Of a DNA stretch of 64,000 nt, positions 57,265 through 64,000 are shown piece by piece. Origin of the DNA: Nannochloris sp. 'desiccata' (Eukaryota; Chlorophyta; Trebouxiophyceae; Chlorellales; Chlorellaceae). The notes beneath the pieces are model-generated. The model was given only the letters and a program-made list of their open reading frames with translations. It ran no database searches and was not told the DNA's origin. The stretch is from the NCBI GenBank assembly GCA_019044685.2, contig JAGTXX020000002.1, positions 372,001 through 436,000 of the forward strand, given 5' to 3'. The position numbers and the translations under genes are program-made. Each line of letters begins with the position of its first letter. Position 1 is the first letter of the stretch.

Positions 57265-58133
57265 ATGCAGACACATTCAACAGGTACGCATAGGCGTAAG
57301 AATTCTACCATTTCTCTTTCAATTTACCCTCTTCTAACCTCTTGCCGCCACCCCACCCAACGGCTTCTCGAAACATTTTATTTTCCTCTGCAACTACAGA
57401 ACCCCATCCTACTAACACTACCACCAAGTCAACTATCAGCAAGGTATGCATCGTAGGGGCATCAGGCAAACTCGGCCAGTATATGATCAAACACTGCCTA
57501 GACCGAGGCTACGCCATCAACGGTGTTTGCCGAGAACAAAGTGTCCCCAAATTAGACAATTACAAAGACCAGATTACTATGTTTCCTGGCCCTACCAACG
57601 ACCGTGACGTTATCAAATGTGCTGTTGAAGGCTGCGATGGCGTTCTCGTCGTCCTTGCACCATGGGGCTTTATAAACTACTCCTCAGGCACTGCTCAAGC
57701 GGTGTTGGACTTTGCTGAACCTGGCGCCAGGTTGATCTTTTCTTGTGGCTGGCATATCAGTAAAGATGGCCTTGACAAATATACCTGGGGATTCCGTGCC
57801 ATGGTACGGACATTCAGTTTTATAGGCTGGGCCACGAGGTTAGCTGACCTTGACGATCAAGTCGAGGCCTGCCGAAGAATTTTCAATAGTGACTCTAAAT
57901 GGACAGTTGTCCGCGGCAGTGATTTACAGGAGGGGGAGAGCGAGGGACTGCCTGTATGGAGTAAACATATTGGCGATCCGGTCCTGAAAAGTAATTTAAC
58001 GAGAAGAATTGATTTTGCGTTGTTCATGGTGGCTGCAATGGAGGATGAGAAGTTGGTGAAGGAAGCGCCGGCGATTGTGGGGTGTAAGACACCTTCAGCG
58101 GTGAAGTATGGTAGTGGCATTAGTTTAGCTTGA
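57265..58133 (+). CDS. NmrA/atypical SDR-like NAD(P)-binding protein
   Basis: Two exons, 57265-57283 (six codons plus one base) and 57400-58133; 250 residues. The Rossmann start VCIVGASGKLGQYMIKHCLDRGY has the GxSGxxG signature of atypical short-chain dehydrogenases (NmrA/SDR_a5 type). It is followed by GVCREQ, a cofactor-discriminating stretch, and VEGCDGVLVVLAPWG. There is no YxxxK catalytic pair in the usual place, though a SCGWHISKDGL stretch occupies that region. Likely binds NAD(P); whether it is an enzyme or a redox sensor cannot be told. Confidence 0.75.
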
Positions 58134-58435
58134 TGTTTTGGATAACTTAGATTGCTCATTTTGTAAGCAAATTGGTCTTGAGCTTTTGTGTGTGCCGCTC
58201 CCTCCGCTGTGGCGCTTTGACATTGATGAAGGAGGCAATTTTTAAAACAAGAATTGCCAGTCTGCCCTTTACATCATATATAATAATTTCGGGTTTATCT
58301 AATTAAAAAAACATCAAATTATCGCCAAAACCTACGTTTCTTTGTCAAGTATAAATTTAAAAAACAGTTTGAATTTTTGATCTATTTATGTCTTCAAACC
58401 AACCATCCCTCTTTAAGACTTAACAAATCTACAAA
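58134..58435. other. Intergenic spacer
   Basis: 302 bp of AT-rich sequence between two tandem plus-strand genes; no feature is seen. Confidence 0.5.
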
Positions 58436-58966
58436 ATGTCTGGATCTGAACCTCAGGACGCAGACTTACCCAAAGCCTTACTCAAACGCTTGATCAAAGC
58501 CAAACTTCAAGAAGTAGACAAAGCCAAAGGAGGAGACGGAACACGCGATTTCCAAGTAAATAAAGACGCTTTACTAGCATTTGGAGAAGCAGCAAAGCTG
58601 TTCATTCACTATCTTACAGCTGCAGCAAACGATAATTGCAAAGATGCTAAAAGACAAACGATTAGTGCCGACGACATCATGACAGCGTTAACTGATCTAG
58701 AATTTGGAGAGCTTGTCGAACCGTTGAAAGAATCTTTAGAAGCGTTTAAGGCAGAAAATAGAGAGAAGAATAAGAAGAAACAGGAAGCCAGTAAGAAAAG
58801 GAAATCTGCTGCTGGAGTGGCAGAGGTTGGCGGCGAGGCTCCCGCAGAAGTTGATGGCACAGCAGCAGCAGCAGAGGGTGAAGAGGCAGAGAAGGGACAA
58901 AACAGAGATAAAGGAGACGCTGAGGAGCCTGAACCAATGGATGCAGAGGAACCAGAAGCTCCGTAA
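58436..58966 (+). CDS. POLE3: POLE3/Dpb4-like histone-fold protein
   Basis: Single exon, 176 residues. The histone fold at ~10-110 starts DLPKALLKRLIKAKL and contains VNKDALLAFGEAAKLFIHYLTAAANDN, KRQTISADDIMTALTDLEFGELVEPLKESLEAFK. The last block matches human POLE3/CHRAC17 (TLNASDVLSAMEEMEF). A Lys-rich stretch (REKNKKKQEASKKRKS) and an acidic tail follow, as in POLE3. Role: with a POLE4-like partner it forms a histone-fold dimer in DNA polymerase epsilon and in CHRAC chromatin remodellers. NF-YB is less likely because its diagnostic DNA-contact segment is absent. Confidence 0.82.
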   Translation: MSGSEPQDADLPKALLKRLIKAKLQEVDKAKGGDGTRDFQVNKDALLAFGEAAKLFIHYLTAAANDNCKDAKRQTISADDIMTALTDLEFGELVEPLKESLEAFKAENREKNKKKQEASKKRKSAAGVAEVGGEAPAEVDGTAAAAEGEEAEKGQNRDKGDAEEPEPMDAEEPEAP

Positions 58967-59078
58967 ACAAGAGAAAAAAGATCTGTAAATGTAATTTATT
59001 AGTAGTCGTCTAATCTGTTTTGACACGCTTATTTGTAAAGAACGATATATCTAGTTCCTCTCATTTTCTCTCCCCTAT

Positions 59079-59801
59079 CTACTTCATTCCAGCAAGTAAC
59101 ATACCCAAATGTTCAGGCTGTTTCTTCTGTGCTGCTGACCTATTTTTAAACCAAGAGAATGAACCCCCACCTCCTCCAGTAGCAGAGGCAGGACTGTTTT
59201 TCTTATTTTTTCGAGAATCAAGGATTCTCTTCACCTCTGCTGAATATTCATCAACAGAAGATGCTGCCGCATCTACTTTATTAAAGTAAAGCAAAGGCTT
59301 TCCTAATCTCCCTCCCCGGGGAAGGTCTTCGTGTCCATTGCCGCCAGCCCAAGCACTTTGTAACCGACACGCTGCTGCCAGTGCAGCACAGGCGCTACCA
59401 ATTAGAGAGGTAACCAACCGATCTTTATCATTATCGCTCGCTATGGCACTTACCAACAGGGGGAAACTGTAGTAAAACCATACGGGAACAGCAGCGTCGA
59501 GAGCTTCTCTCCTCGCCTGAGAATAAGGAATAACTAGGAGCCTGCCATCAGGATGAGTTTTTACTGTTGCTTTTTTCAACACACACTTTTCTAAATTCCT
59601 AGAAACTTCACTGTAATGGCGTGAAAAAGGGATGGAAGCAAGGCCTACAGTAGCACCAATTTTGAGTTGATCCGCTGATGTGGGTGTGTAATCGTTATCG
59701 CCATTAATAACAGTGCTCATGGTCATGGTAGTCAGGCCGGCAATCGCTGCGGGCCCAACAGCTGCGCTTGCGAGATAAGTGATCCATAATAAAGGATCCA
59801 T
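59079..59801 (-). CDS. Unrecognised membrane-associated protein
   Basis: Single exon, 240 residues. Hydrophobic stretches are at the N-terminus (LLWITYLASAAVGPAAIAGLT) and at ~108-125 and ~135-150 (VPVWFYYSFPLLVSAIA; LIGSACAALAAA). The C-terminal ~60 residues are basic and Gly/Ser-rich (SRKNKKN, GGGGGSFSWFKNRSAAQKK). The codon pattern and the clean long frame support a real gene. I recognise no family. A tandem 12-bp repeat lies ~90 bp upstream of its start. Confidence 0.6.
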   Translation of the reverse strand: MDPLLWITYLASAAVGPAAIAGLTTMTMSTVINGDNDYTPTSADQLKIGATVGLASIPFSRHYSEVSRNLEKCVLKKATVKTHPDGRLLVIPYSQARREALDAAVPVWFYYSFPLLVSAIASDNDKDRLVTSLIGSACAALAAACRLQSAWAGGNGHEDLPRGGRLGKPLLYFNKVDAAASSVDEYSAEVKRILDSRKNKKNSPASATGGGGGSFSWFKNRSAAQKKQPEHLGMLLAGMK

Positions 59802-60533
59802 TTTTTATTACAAAGCTAAAAGTAGTTTAATATTAGCAATACGAATCACAATGAAAGGATATACCTGTTTGACTCTATGTTTCTAAGTCAAAGTGTTGGT
59901 CAACGGTGTTGGTCAACCGTGACTTTTTATGACTTTTTCAAAACATTCTCTTCGATGAGCCCGGATACCCGGATCGCTGACTCACGGCAAAAACAATTCC
60001 TCTTAGAGTAAGCGGTTAATGCAGTTGGCTAAATCGTCCTCCTAGTCGTATATCACAAGAAAAGAAAGGGCCTTCATATTTTTTCAACGGGTGCTGCTCC
60101 ACTGTCATCGCCCTGTGTGACACCCTACTAGCCTTGCTCCTAAATTTACGATCGATTTTCAAAGTCCCTCGAATCATTATTATTAGACACGTGATAATCA
60201 TTATATTCCACAGCAAATCCACATTCAATAGTGTATATATAGAGCACCTCTGATATTTTGATGATATCGATATAGGAAAGCCGGCCGCAGGCAGGCTCCC
60301 TTGATATTGCCAGATGTCATGCCACCCAGCACCGGCCCTTCTCGCCTTCTAGAATGCTGCTTGGGTAGAACATAGCAGCAATTCCTCTTCTCGTCTATCT
60401 ATTTAGCAACTTGGTCCTCAAATGAGGAACTGCCTCTTCAAGCTCTTCTAGCCTCTACTACCTAGTGAATCACTGCTAAGACTCCGAGAGGAACCATGCT
60501 CAGAAGCTACTACCGATTTATTGGTTGATGGGA
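59802..60533. other. Intergenic spacer with 12-bp direct repeat
   Basis: 732 bp; two copies of GTGTTGGTCAAC at 59893-59904 and 59906-59917, directly followed by two TGACTTTTT-like units. Otherwise no feature is seen. Confidence 0.5.
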
Positions 60534-61070
60534 TTAATGCCGGATGCAATGGCGAAATGAGCTCCCAACAGTGCAGTTGTCGGGACGAGTGTACCAATGG
60601 AATTCTTCAGTAACGAGGGCAGGTGATGCTACTCTGCTGACAGTAGCAGTGGTTGTATCACAAGCACTCTTCCAATCTTGGTGAAATGCTTCAAAAAATT
60701 CCTTCCGATTGTGTTTTTCTCCTTTAGGAACGAACCGCAATGGACGGTTGCCGTTAAGATGGCTTATTTCAAAGACAAGACCTTCTGCCTTTGTCTTTGC
60801 AAACAAGGAGTGCACTAAGGCAATAAAGTGCATATACTCTGAATCTGCAAGGCGTTTGTATAGGGAAACGGGTTTAGGGTGAGGGAACAGAGGAGAAGGC
60901 AATAATATTCGAATGTGGTGGTCCACCATGCACCCGTATGAGGTCTTAGGGTACGACGGCCTCCTCCACTGATTACAAAATAGCATCAACTTAAATTTCA
61001 CAGATTCATTAGGTCTTGTTTCTATAGAAACAAATCTATCTTCCAAAATTTTGACTGGAGTAAGCAACAT
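60534..61070 (-). CDS. Unrecognised 178-residue protein
   Basis: A single open frame starting MLLTPVKILEDRFVSIETRPN. It is mixed alpha/beta in composition, without signal peptide or membrane segment, and includes EGLVFEISHLNGNRPLRFVPKGEKHNRKEFF. I recognise no family. It is divergent from the secreted protein gene at 61221 with only 150 bp between starts. It may be one exon of a longer gene or a lineage-specific gene. Confidence 0.4.
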   Translation of the reverse strand: MLLTPVKILEDRFVSIETRPNESVKFKLMLFCNQWRRPSYPKTSYGCMVDHHIRILLPSPLFPHPKPVSLYKRLADSEYMHFIALVHSLFAKTKAEGLVFEISHLNGNRPLRFVPKGEKHNRKEFFEAFHQDWKSACDTTTATVSRVASPALVTEEFHWYTRPDNCTVGSSFRHCIRH

Positions 61071-61220
61071 TTATTTTATTCAATCAATTGATTTGCAATA
61101 TTTTTCGATTTAAACAGACACAACCCAACTCAATTACAAGCAATAGCTGCATACCAAGCGAACATAGATCCACAGGTCTGAAATTAATCGGTTCCCAGTC
61201 TCTTTCAAACTTCCAGAAAA

Positions 61221-61985
61221 ATGGTCCACATATGCCTCCTTGCCGTCATTGTGATGCTGAGCTGCTTCTCAACAAAATTCGCCTCTGCCCAGCAAATGCC
61301 AATTGAGTTTTTGGATCTGCTGGCTTCTGATGGCGAACTCAAACTCTCTCCAGAACAGGCTACACAGGTCGCTGGCTTCTACAATAAAACTGACATCGTA
61401 CGCCTCGAAGGAAGCACTGTCGACCAGGCTCTCAAGGCCGCTATTGAAGCAGCGTCTGAAGACGGACCTGCTATTGATTTTGCAAACGTGACAGCCCAAG
61501 CTCTCAAAGACAGTGATGTCATCGCAGAGTACTCTATCTGGCTCCCTCATATCGACCCCGAGAGCGGGTTCTTTTATGCCTATCGTGTTTATAAAAGTCC
61601 CACAGCATCTTTCCCTGACGTAAAGAGGCTTGTCGGTGCTGCACTCGCACGACCTGACGGATCTGTCTTGCTTGTTGCCAATAATGACGAAGATCATGCA
61701 ATCTGGCAGGGACTTTACAAAAATAATACTATTTATTTGAGTTATATGGAGGGTTCCGAGGCTTGGGATAGCACTGGAACCACCTTGCTCGAAGATCAAA
61801 CAGTTTTTTCAGCTGTGCTCGAAAAAGTACCAGTTGCTGAAGGATTTTTGAATAATTTGAAAGAATCTCTTCCCCTTCAAGTCAACAAAGATGGTGGCGC
61901 GCCTCGTTCTTCGGCAAGTACTGCCACCTCTGCTGCGAGTGGTATCTTTGCCGCTGTGCTGGCTGTCTCCTATATAGTTTATTAA
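61221..61985 (+). CDS. Secreted protein with GPI-type C-terminus, unknown function
   Basis: Single exon, 254 residues. A clear signal peptide (ICLLAVIVMLSCFSTKFASAQQ) is followed by a soluble domain rich in Asp and Ser with N-glycosylation sites (FYNKTD, ANVTAQ, NNTIYLS). The terminus is Ser/Ala-rich and then hydrophobic (SGIFAAVLAVSYIVY), as in GPI-anchored proteins. No catalytic motif or known domain is seen. Likely a cell-surface protein. Confidence 0.75.
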   Translation: MVHICLLAVIVMLSCFSTKFASAQQMPIEFLDLLASDGELKLSPEQATQVAGFYNKTDIVRLEGSTVDQALKAAIEAASEDGPAIDFANVTAQALKDSDVIAEYSIWLPHIDPESGFFYAYRVYKSPTASFPDVKRLVGAALARPDGSVLLVANNDEDHAIWQGLYKNNTIYLSYMEGSEAWDSTGTTLLEDQTVFSAVLEKVPVAEGFLNNLKESLPLQVNKDGGAPRSSASTATSAASGIFAAVLAVSYIVY

Positions 61986-62221
61986 TTTACAAGCTCTTCT
62001 ATTACGATTTCCAATACTAAAATTTAAATCAGGTACTCAAATATCTAACGCTCATGTTTTTCTCCATTTTTGTTTCGAGAAATGATATACCAACTTGAAG
62101 TTTGCGTTTGTCTGTTTATGCCACGCGTGGCCACGGCTCATTAATCCTTCTTGTACCGACGCATAGTTTGCGCTCGACCCTGTAAGGAATTTGCCAAGCA
62201 ACAAATAGAGTAGAGATACAT

Positions 62222-62686
62222 TTAATAGCATTCCTCCATGTCTCTAACCTTGACTCCTTGCAAATGAGAGAATGCGCCCTCAAACAAACCGCTCCCACTA
62301 GCTTCCCTTTCCAAAGGCAACTGAGCAATATGGGAACGGTCTACAAGTCTTGGACTTGAGTCCATATGTGTTAAATAGTCACTGTATTCTACCTCCAAGG
62401 TTGCCCAGGGCAATGGCCATTCAACCCGGGTAGTAATATTACTATTGGACAGGGCACTGACAGCGGGGTGGTGTGGTACAAGCGTAGGAAAACTCGGCTT
62501 CTGTGGTCGAGCAAGGCCTGCACCACCTTCGCAATGGTTGAGCATGTCTTCGATAGACTCAAGCAATATTAAAAACCCGGTAAAGGTTATTGGAATGGCC
62601 AGAGCAAGCTGCCAATTCATTTTTACCGATGCGTGCCTGGCTTGCCAAAAACACGAAATAAGGTTCTGTTTGCTATTGAACAGCAA
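62222..62686 (-). CDS. Small single-span membrane protein, unknown
   Basis: An open frame of 154 codons. The Met at 62620 (MNWQLALAIPITFTGFLILLESIEDML) is the more likely start because it directly precedes a membrane segment or signal anchor, giving 132 residues. The rest is hydrophilic with WPLPWATLEVEYSDYL. No family is recognised. It sits 235 bp beyond the stop of the convergent secreted protein. Confidence 0.45.
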   Translation of the reverse strand: MLFNSKQNLISCFWQARHASVKMNWQLALAIPITFTGFLILLESIEDMLNHCEGGAGLARPQKPSFPTLVPHHPAVSALSNSNITTRVEWPLPWATLEVEYSDYLTHMDSSPRLVDRSHIAQLPLEREASGSGLFEGAFSHLQGVKVRDMEECY

Positions 62687-62919
62687 CCTTTCCTTGCTTG
62701 TAACGCGGTGCTCTAGAGTTAAAAAGTATATTTAATAATAAGATAGCATTGAATTAGCGCTAGAGGTAGTTTACGTATGTGTTTCTAAAGCGTCTATTGC
62801 TCTCCCCATAGCATAGCATGCACAGCACGACGCCCAAAATTTTCTTTTCAAAACAAGAAACCTTTTATTTTTCAAAACAGGTACTCCTAGAGATATTACA
62901 TTCTTCCAATGGTTTCCAT

Positions 62920-64000
62920 TCAAAGCTCAGAGATGGAGTGATCCATGACTTCCAACAGAAAATCCGCGTCTTCCTTTGTAAAACACATAGGAGGCTTAAT
63001 TCTAAAAACGTTCCCATTCAATCCGCCTTTGCCCAGCAACAATCCCAAGTCTTTGGCTTTCTCAAATATTTCTACCGTCTCTTTCTTTGCAGGTTCTTTT
63101 GTCTGTCTATCTTTAACCATTTCAACTCCAATCATAAGCCCTTTTCCACGCACATCTCCAATTATATCATGTTTTTTTTGAAGATTTTTCAACCCCGTCA
63201 TTAAATATTCACCCACTACCGCACTATTGCTTTGCAACTTTTCATCATCAATGGCCTTTAAAACAGCCCTCCCACCAGCAGAACATACAGGATTGCCACC
63301 AAAGGTATTAAAATGTAATCTTTGCGCTAATGTTGCTGCGATCTCGGGGGTTGTTACTACCGCGCCCATTGGCAGCCCGTTTCCAATCCCCTTTGCCAAA
63401 GTGACGATGTCCGGGACTACCCCTTGAGTCTCAAAACCCCAATAATGGGAGCCTGTTCTCCCAAAACCCGTCTGTACTTCATCAGCAATACACACCCCAC
63501 CTGCTTCTCTCGTGATCTCGTACACTTTTGGTAAATATCCGTCAGCTAGCGGTACCGCCCCGCCAACACCTTGAATGGTTTCCGAAATGAAAGCCGCGAC
63601 TTTGCCAGGTGTACATGATAGTATTACATCTTGTACATCTTCTGCATATGCAGATCCATCATTCCCGAATCGACCCCGGTACGGATCTGGATTAAGCACG
63701 TGCCGTACACCAAAACCTTGTGGCACGGGATATTTCCACGTGTGCAACCCTAGAGTACCCATAGTGGCGTCACTGAGACCGTGATAGGCATTCCTCAGAG
63801 CGAGAATGTCGTAATTTCCGGTGTAGAGTCTCGCCAACAGAAGAGCCATATCGTTTGCTTCGGAACCAGAATTGACAAAATAAGCAACTTTTAAGTTGCC
63901 CGGCATACGATCAGTGAGCTCTTTTGCATACAGAGCGATTTGGTCGTTGAGGTAGATAGTAGTGGTGTGTTGAAGGCGGGCGGATTGGGCGGTGATAGCA
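62920..64000 (-). CDS. AGXT2: Alanine-glyoxylate aminotransferase 2-like (class III), 5' part outside window
   Basis: The frame is open from the window edge to the stop at 62920, giving ~359 C-terminal residues. Class III PLP-aminotransferase motifs are seen: [22 protein letters not shown] (phosphate-binding), [19 protein letters not shown] (cofactor Asp), [14 protein letters not shown] (Schiff-base Lys) and [12 protein letters not shown] near the C-terminus. The YHG(L)SDATMGTLG and DPYRGRFG segments are typical of AGXT2 and of the plant AGT2/pyrimidine-catabolism branch. Role: transfer of the amino group from alanine (or beta-aminoisobutyrate) to glyoxylate, usually in mitochondria. The N-terminus and targeting signal are not visible. 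Confidence 0.92.
   Translation of the reverse strand, partial: AITAQSARLQHTTTIYLNDQIALYAKELTDRMPGNLKVAYFVNSGSEANDMALLLARLYTGNYDILALRNAYHGLSDATMGTLGLHTWKYPVPQGFGVRHVLNPDPYRGRFGNDGSAYAEDVQDVILSCTPGKVAAFISETIQGVGGAVPLADGYLPKVYEITREAGGVCIADEVQTGFGRTGSHYWGFETQGVVPDIVTLAKGIGNGLPMGAVVTTPEIAATLAQRLHFNTFGGNPVCSAGGRAVLKAIDDEKLQSNSAVVGEYLMTGLKNLQKKHDIIGDVRGKGLMIGVEMVKDRQTKEPAKKETVEIFEKAKDLGLLLGKGGLNGNVFRIKPPMCFTKEDADFLLEVMDHSISEL

Noticed and set aside
58436..58966. NF-YB (CCAAT-binding) identity
   Set aside because: The helices match POLE3/Dpb4 more closely and the acidic plus Lys-rich tail is POLE3-like; NF-YB DNA-contact residues are not seen.

Overview
The window is nuclear DNA from a eukaryote, most likely a unicellular alga. 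The evidence is spliceosomal introns (about 35 inferred, mostly GTAAG-type donors and T-rich tracts ending in TTTGCAG or TACAG), a transit-peptide-bearing 15-cis-zeta-carotene isomerase (Z-ISO), other plastid-type proteins (peptide deformylase, ACT-repeat protein), a SAC1/SLT-like sulfate transporter and ferritin. A circularly permuted tRNA-Leu(CAA) gene is also present. Permuted tRNAs are described from cyanidialean red algae, prasinophyte green algae and chlorarachniophyte nucleomorphs, which fits an alga but does not fix the lineage. I do not assign a genus. About 33 protein genes occupy 64 kb, with short spacers and many divergent pairs.

Layout. 1-8 kb: 3' end of an unknown gene, an ABP1-like ER cupin, Z-ISO, SLC13/RCK transporter. 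8-20 kb: FBXO11-like F-box protein, SMARCAL1-like annealing helicase, prolyl 4-hydroxylase, PIG-U, PiT phosphate transporter. 20-31 kb: lipid-anchored GAF-PAS kinase, ferritin, arsenite methyltransferase, PMP3, and a two-domain EfeO/imelysin-like GPI-type protein. 27.5-31.6 kb also holds two pieces of gene debris: a copy of the 3' end of the condensin gene and a broken coiled-coil gene. 31-41 kb: condensin-II NCAPD3, type II thioesterase-like hydrolase, ACT-repeat protein, permuted tRNA. 42-50 kb: secreted subtilisin, MED22, METTL21-like methyltransferase, a broken GIY-YIG gene, hnRNP-H/F-like RNA-binding protein, peptide deformylase. 51-64 kb: (TTG)53 tract, SPX protein, SmG, eIF2B-epsilon, NmrA/SDR-like protein, POLE3-like histone fold, four unrecognised proteins, and the 3' part of AGXT2.

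Functional threads. Ferritin and the EfeO-like surface protein lie within 6.5 kb, suggesting linked iron storage and iron capture. PiT and SPX are both phosphate-homeostasis families, 32 kb apart. SMARCAL1, NCAPD3 and POLE3-like proteins serve genome maintenance; eIF2B-epsilon, SmG, MED22 and PIG-U are housekeeping. Most of the window is ordinary gene-dense nuclear sequence. The strongest unusual signal is the permuted tRNA at 41122-41205.

All exon boundaries were inferred by eye from splice signals, reading-frame continuity and family conservation; none is backed by transcript data.
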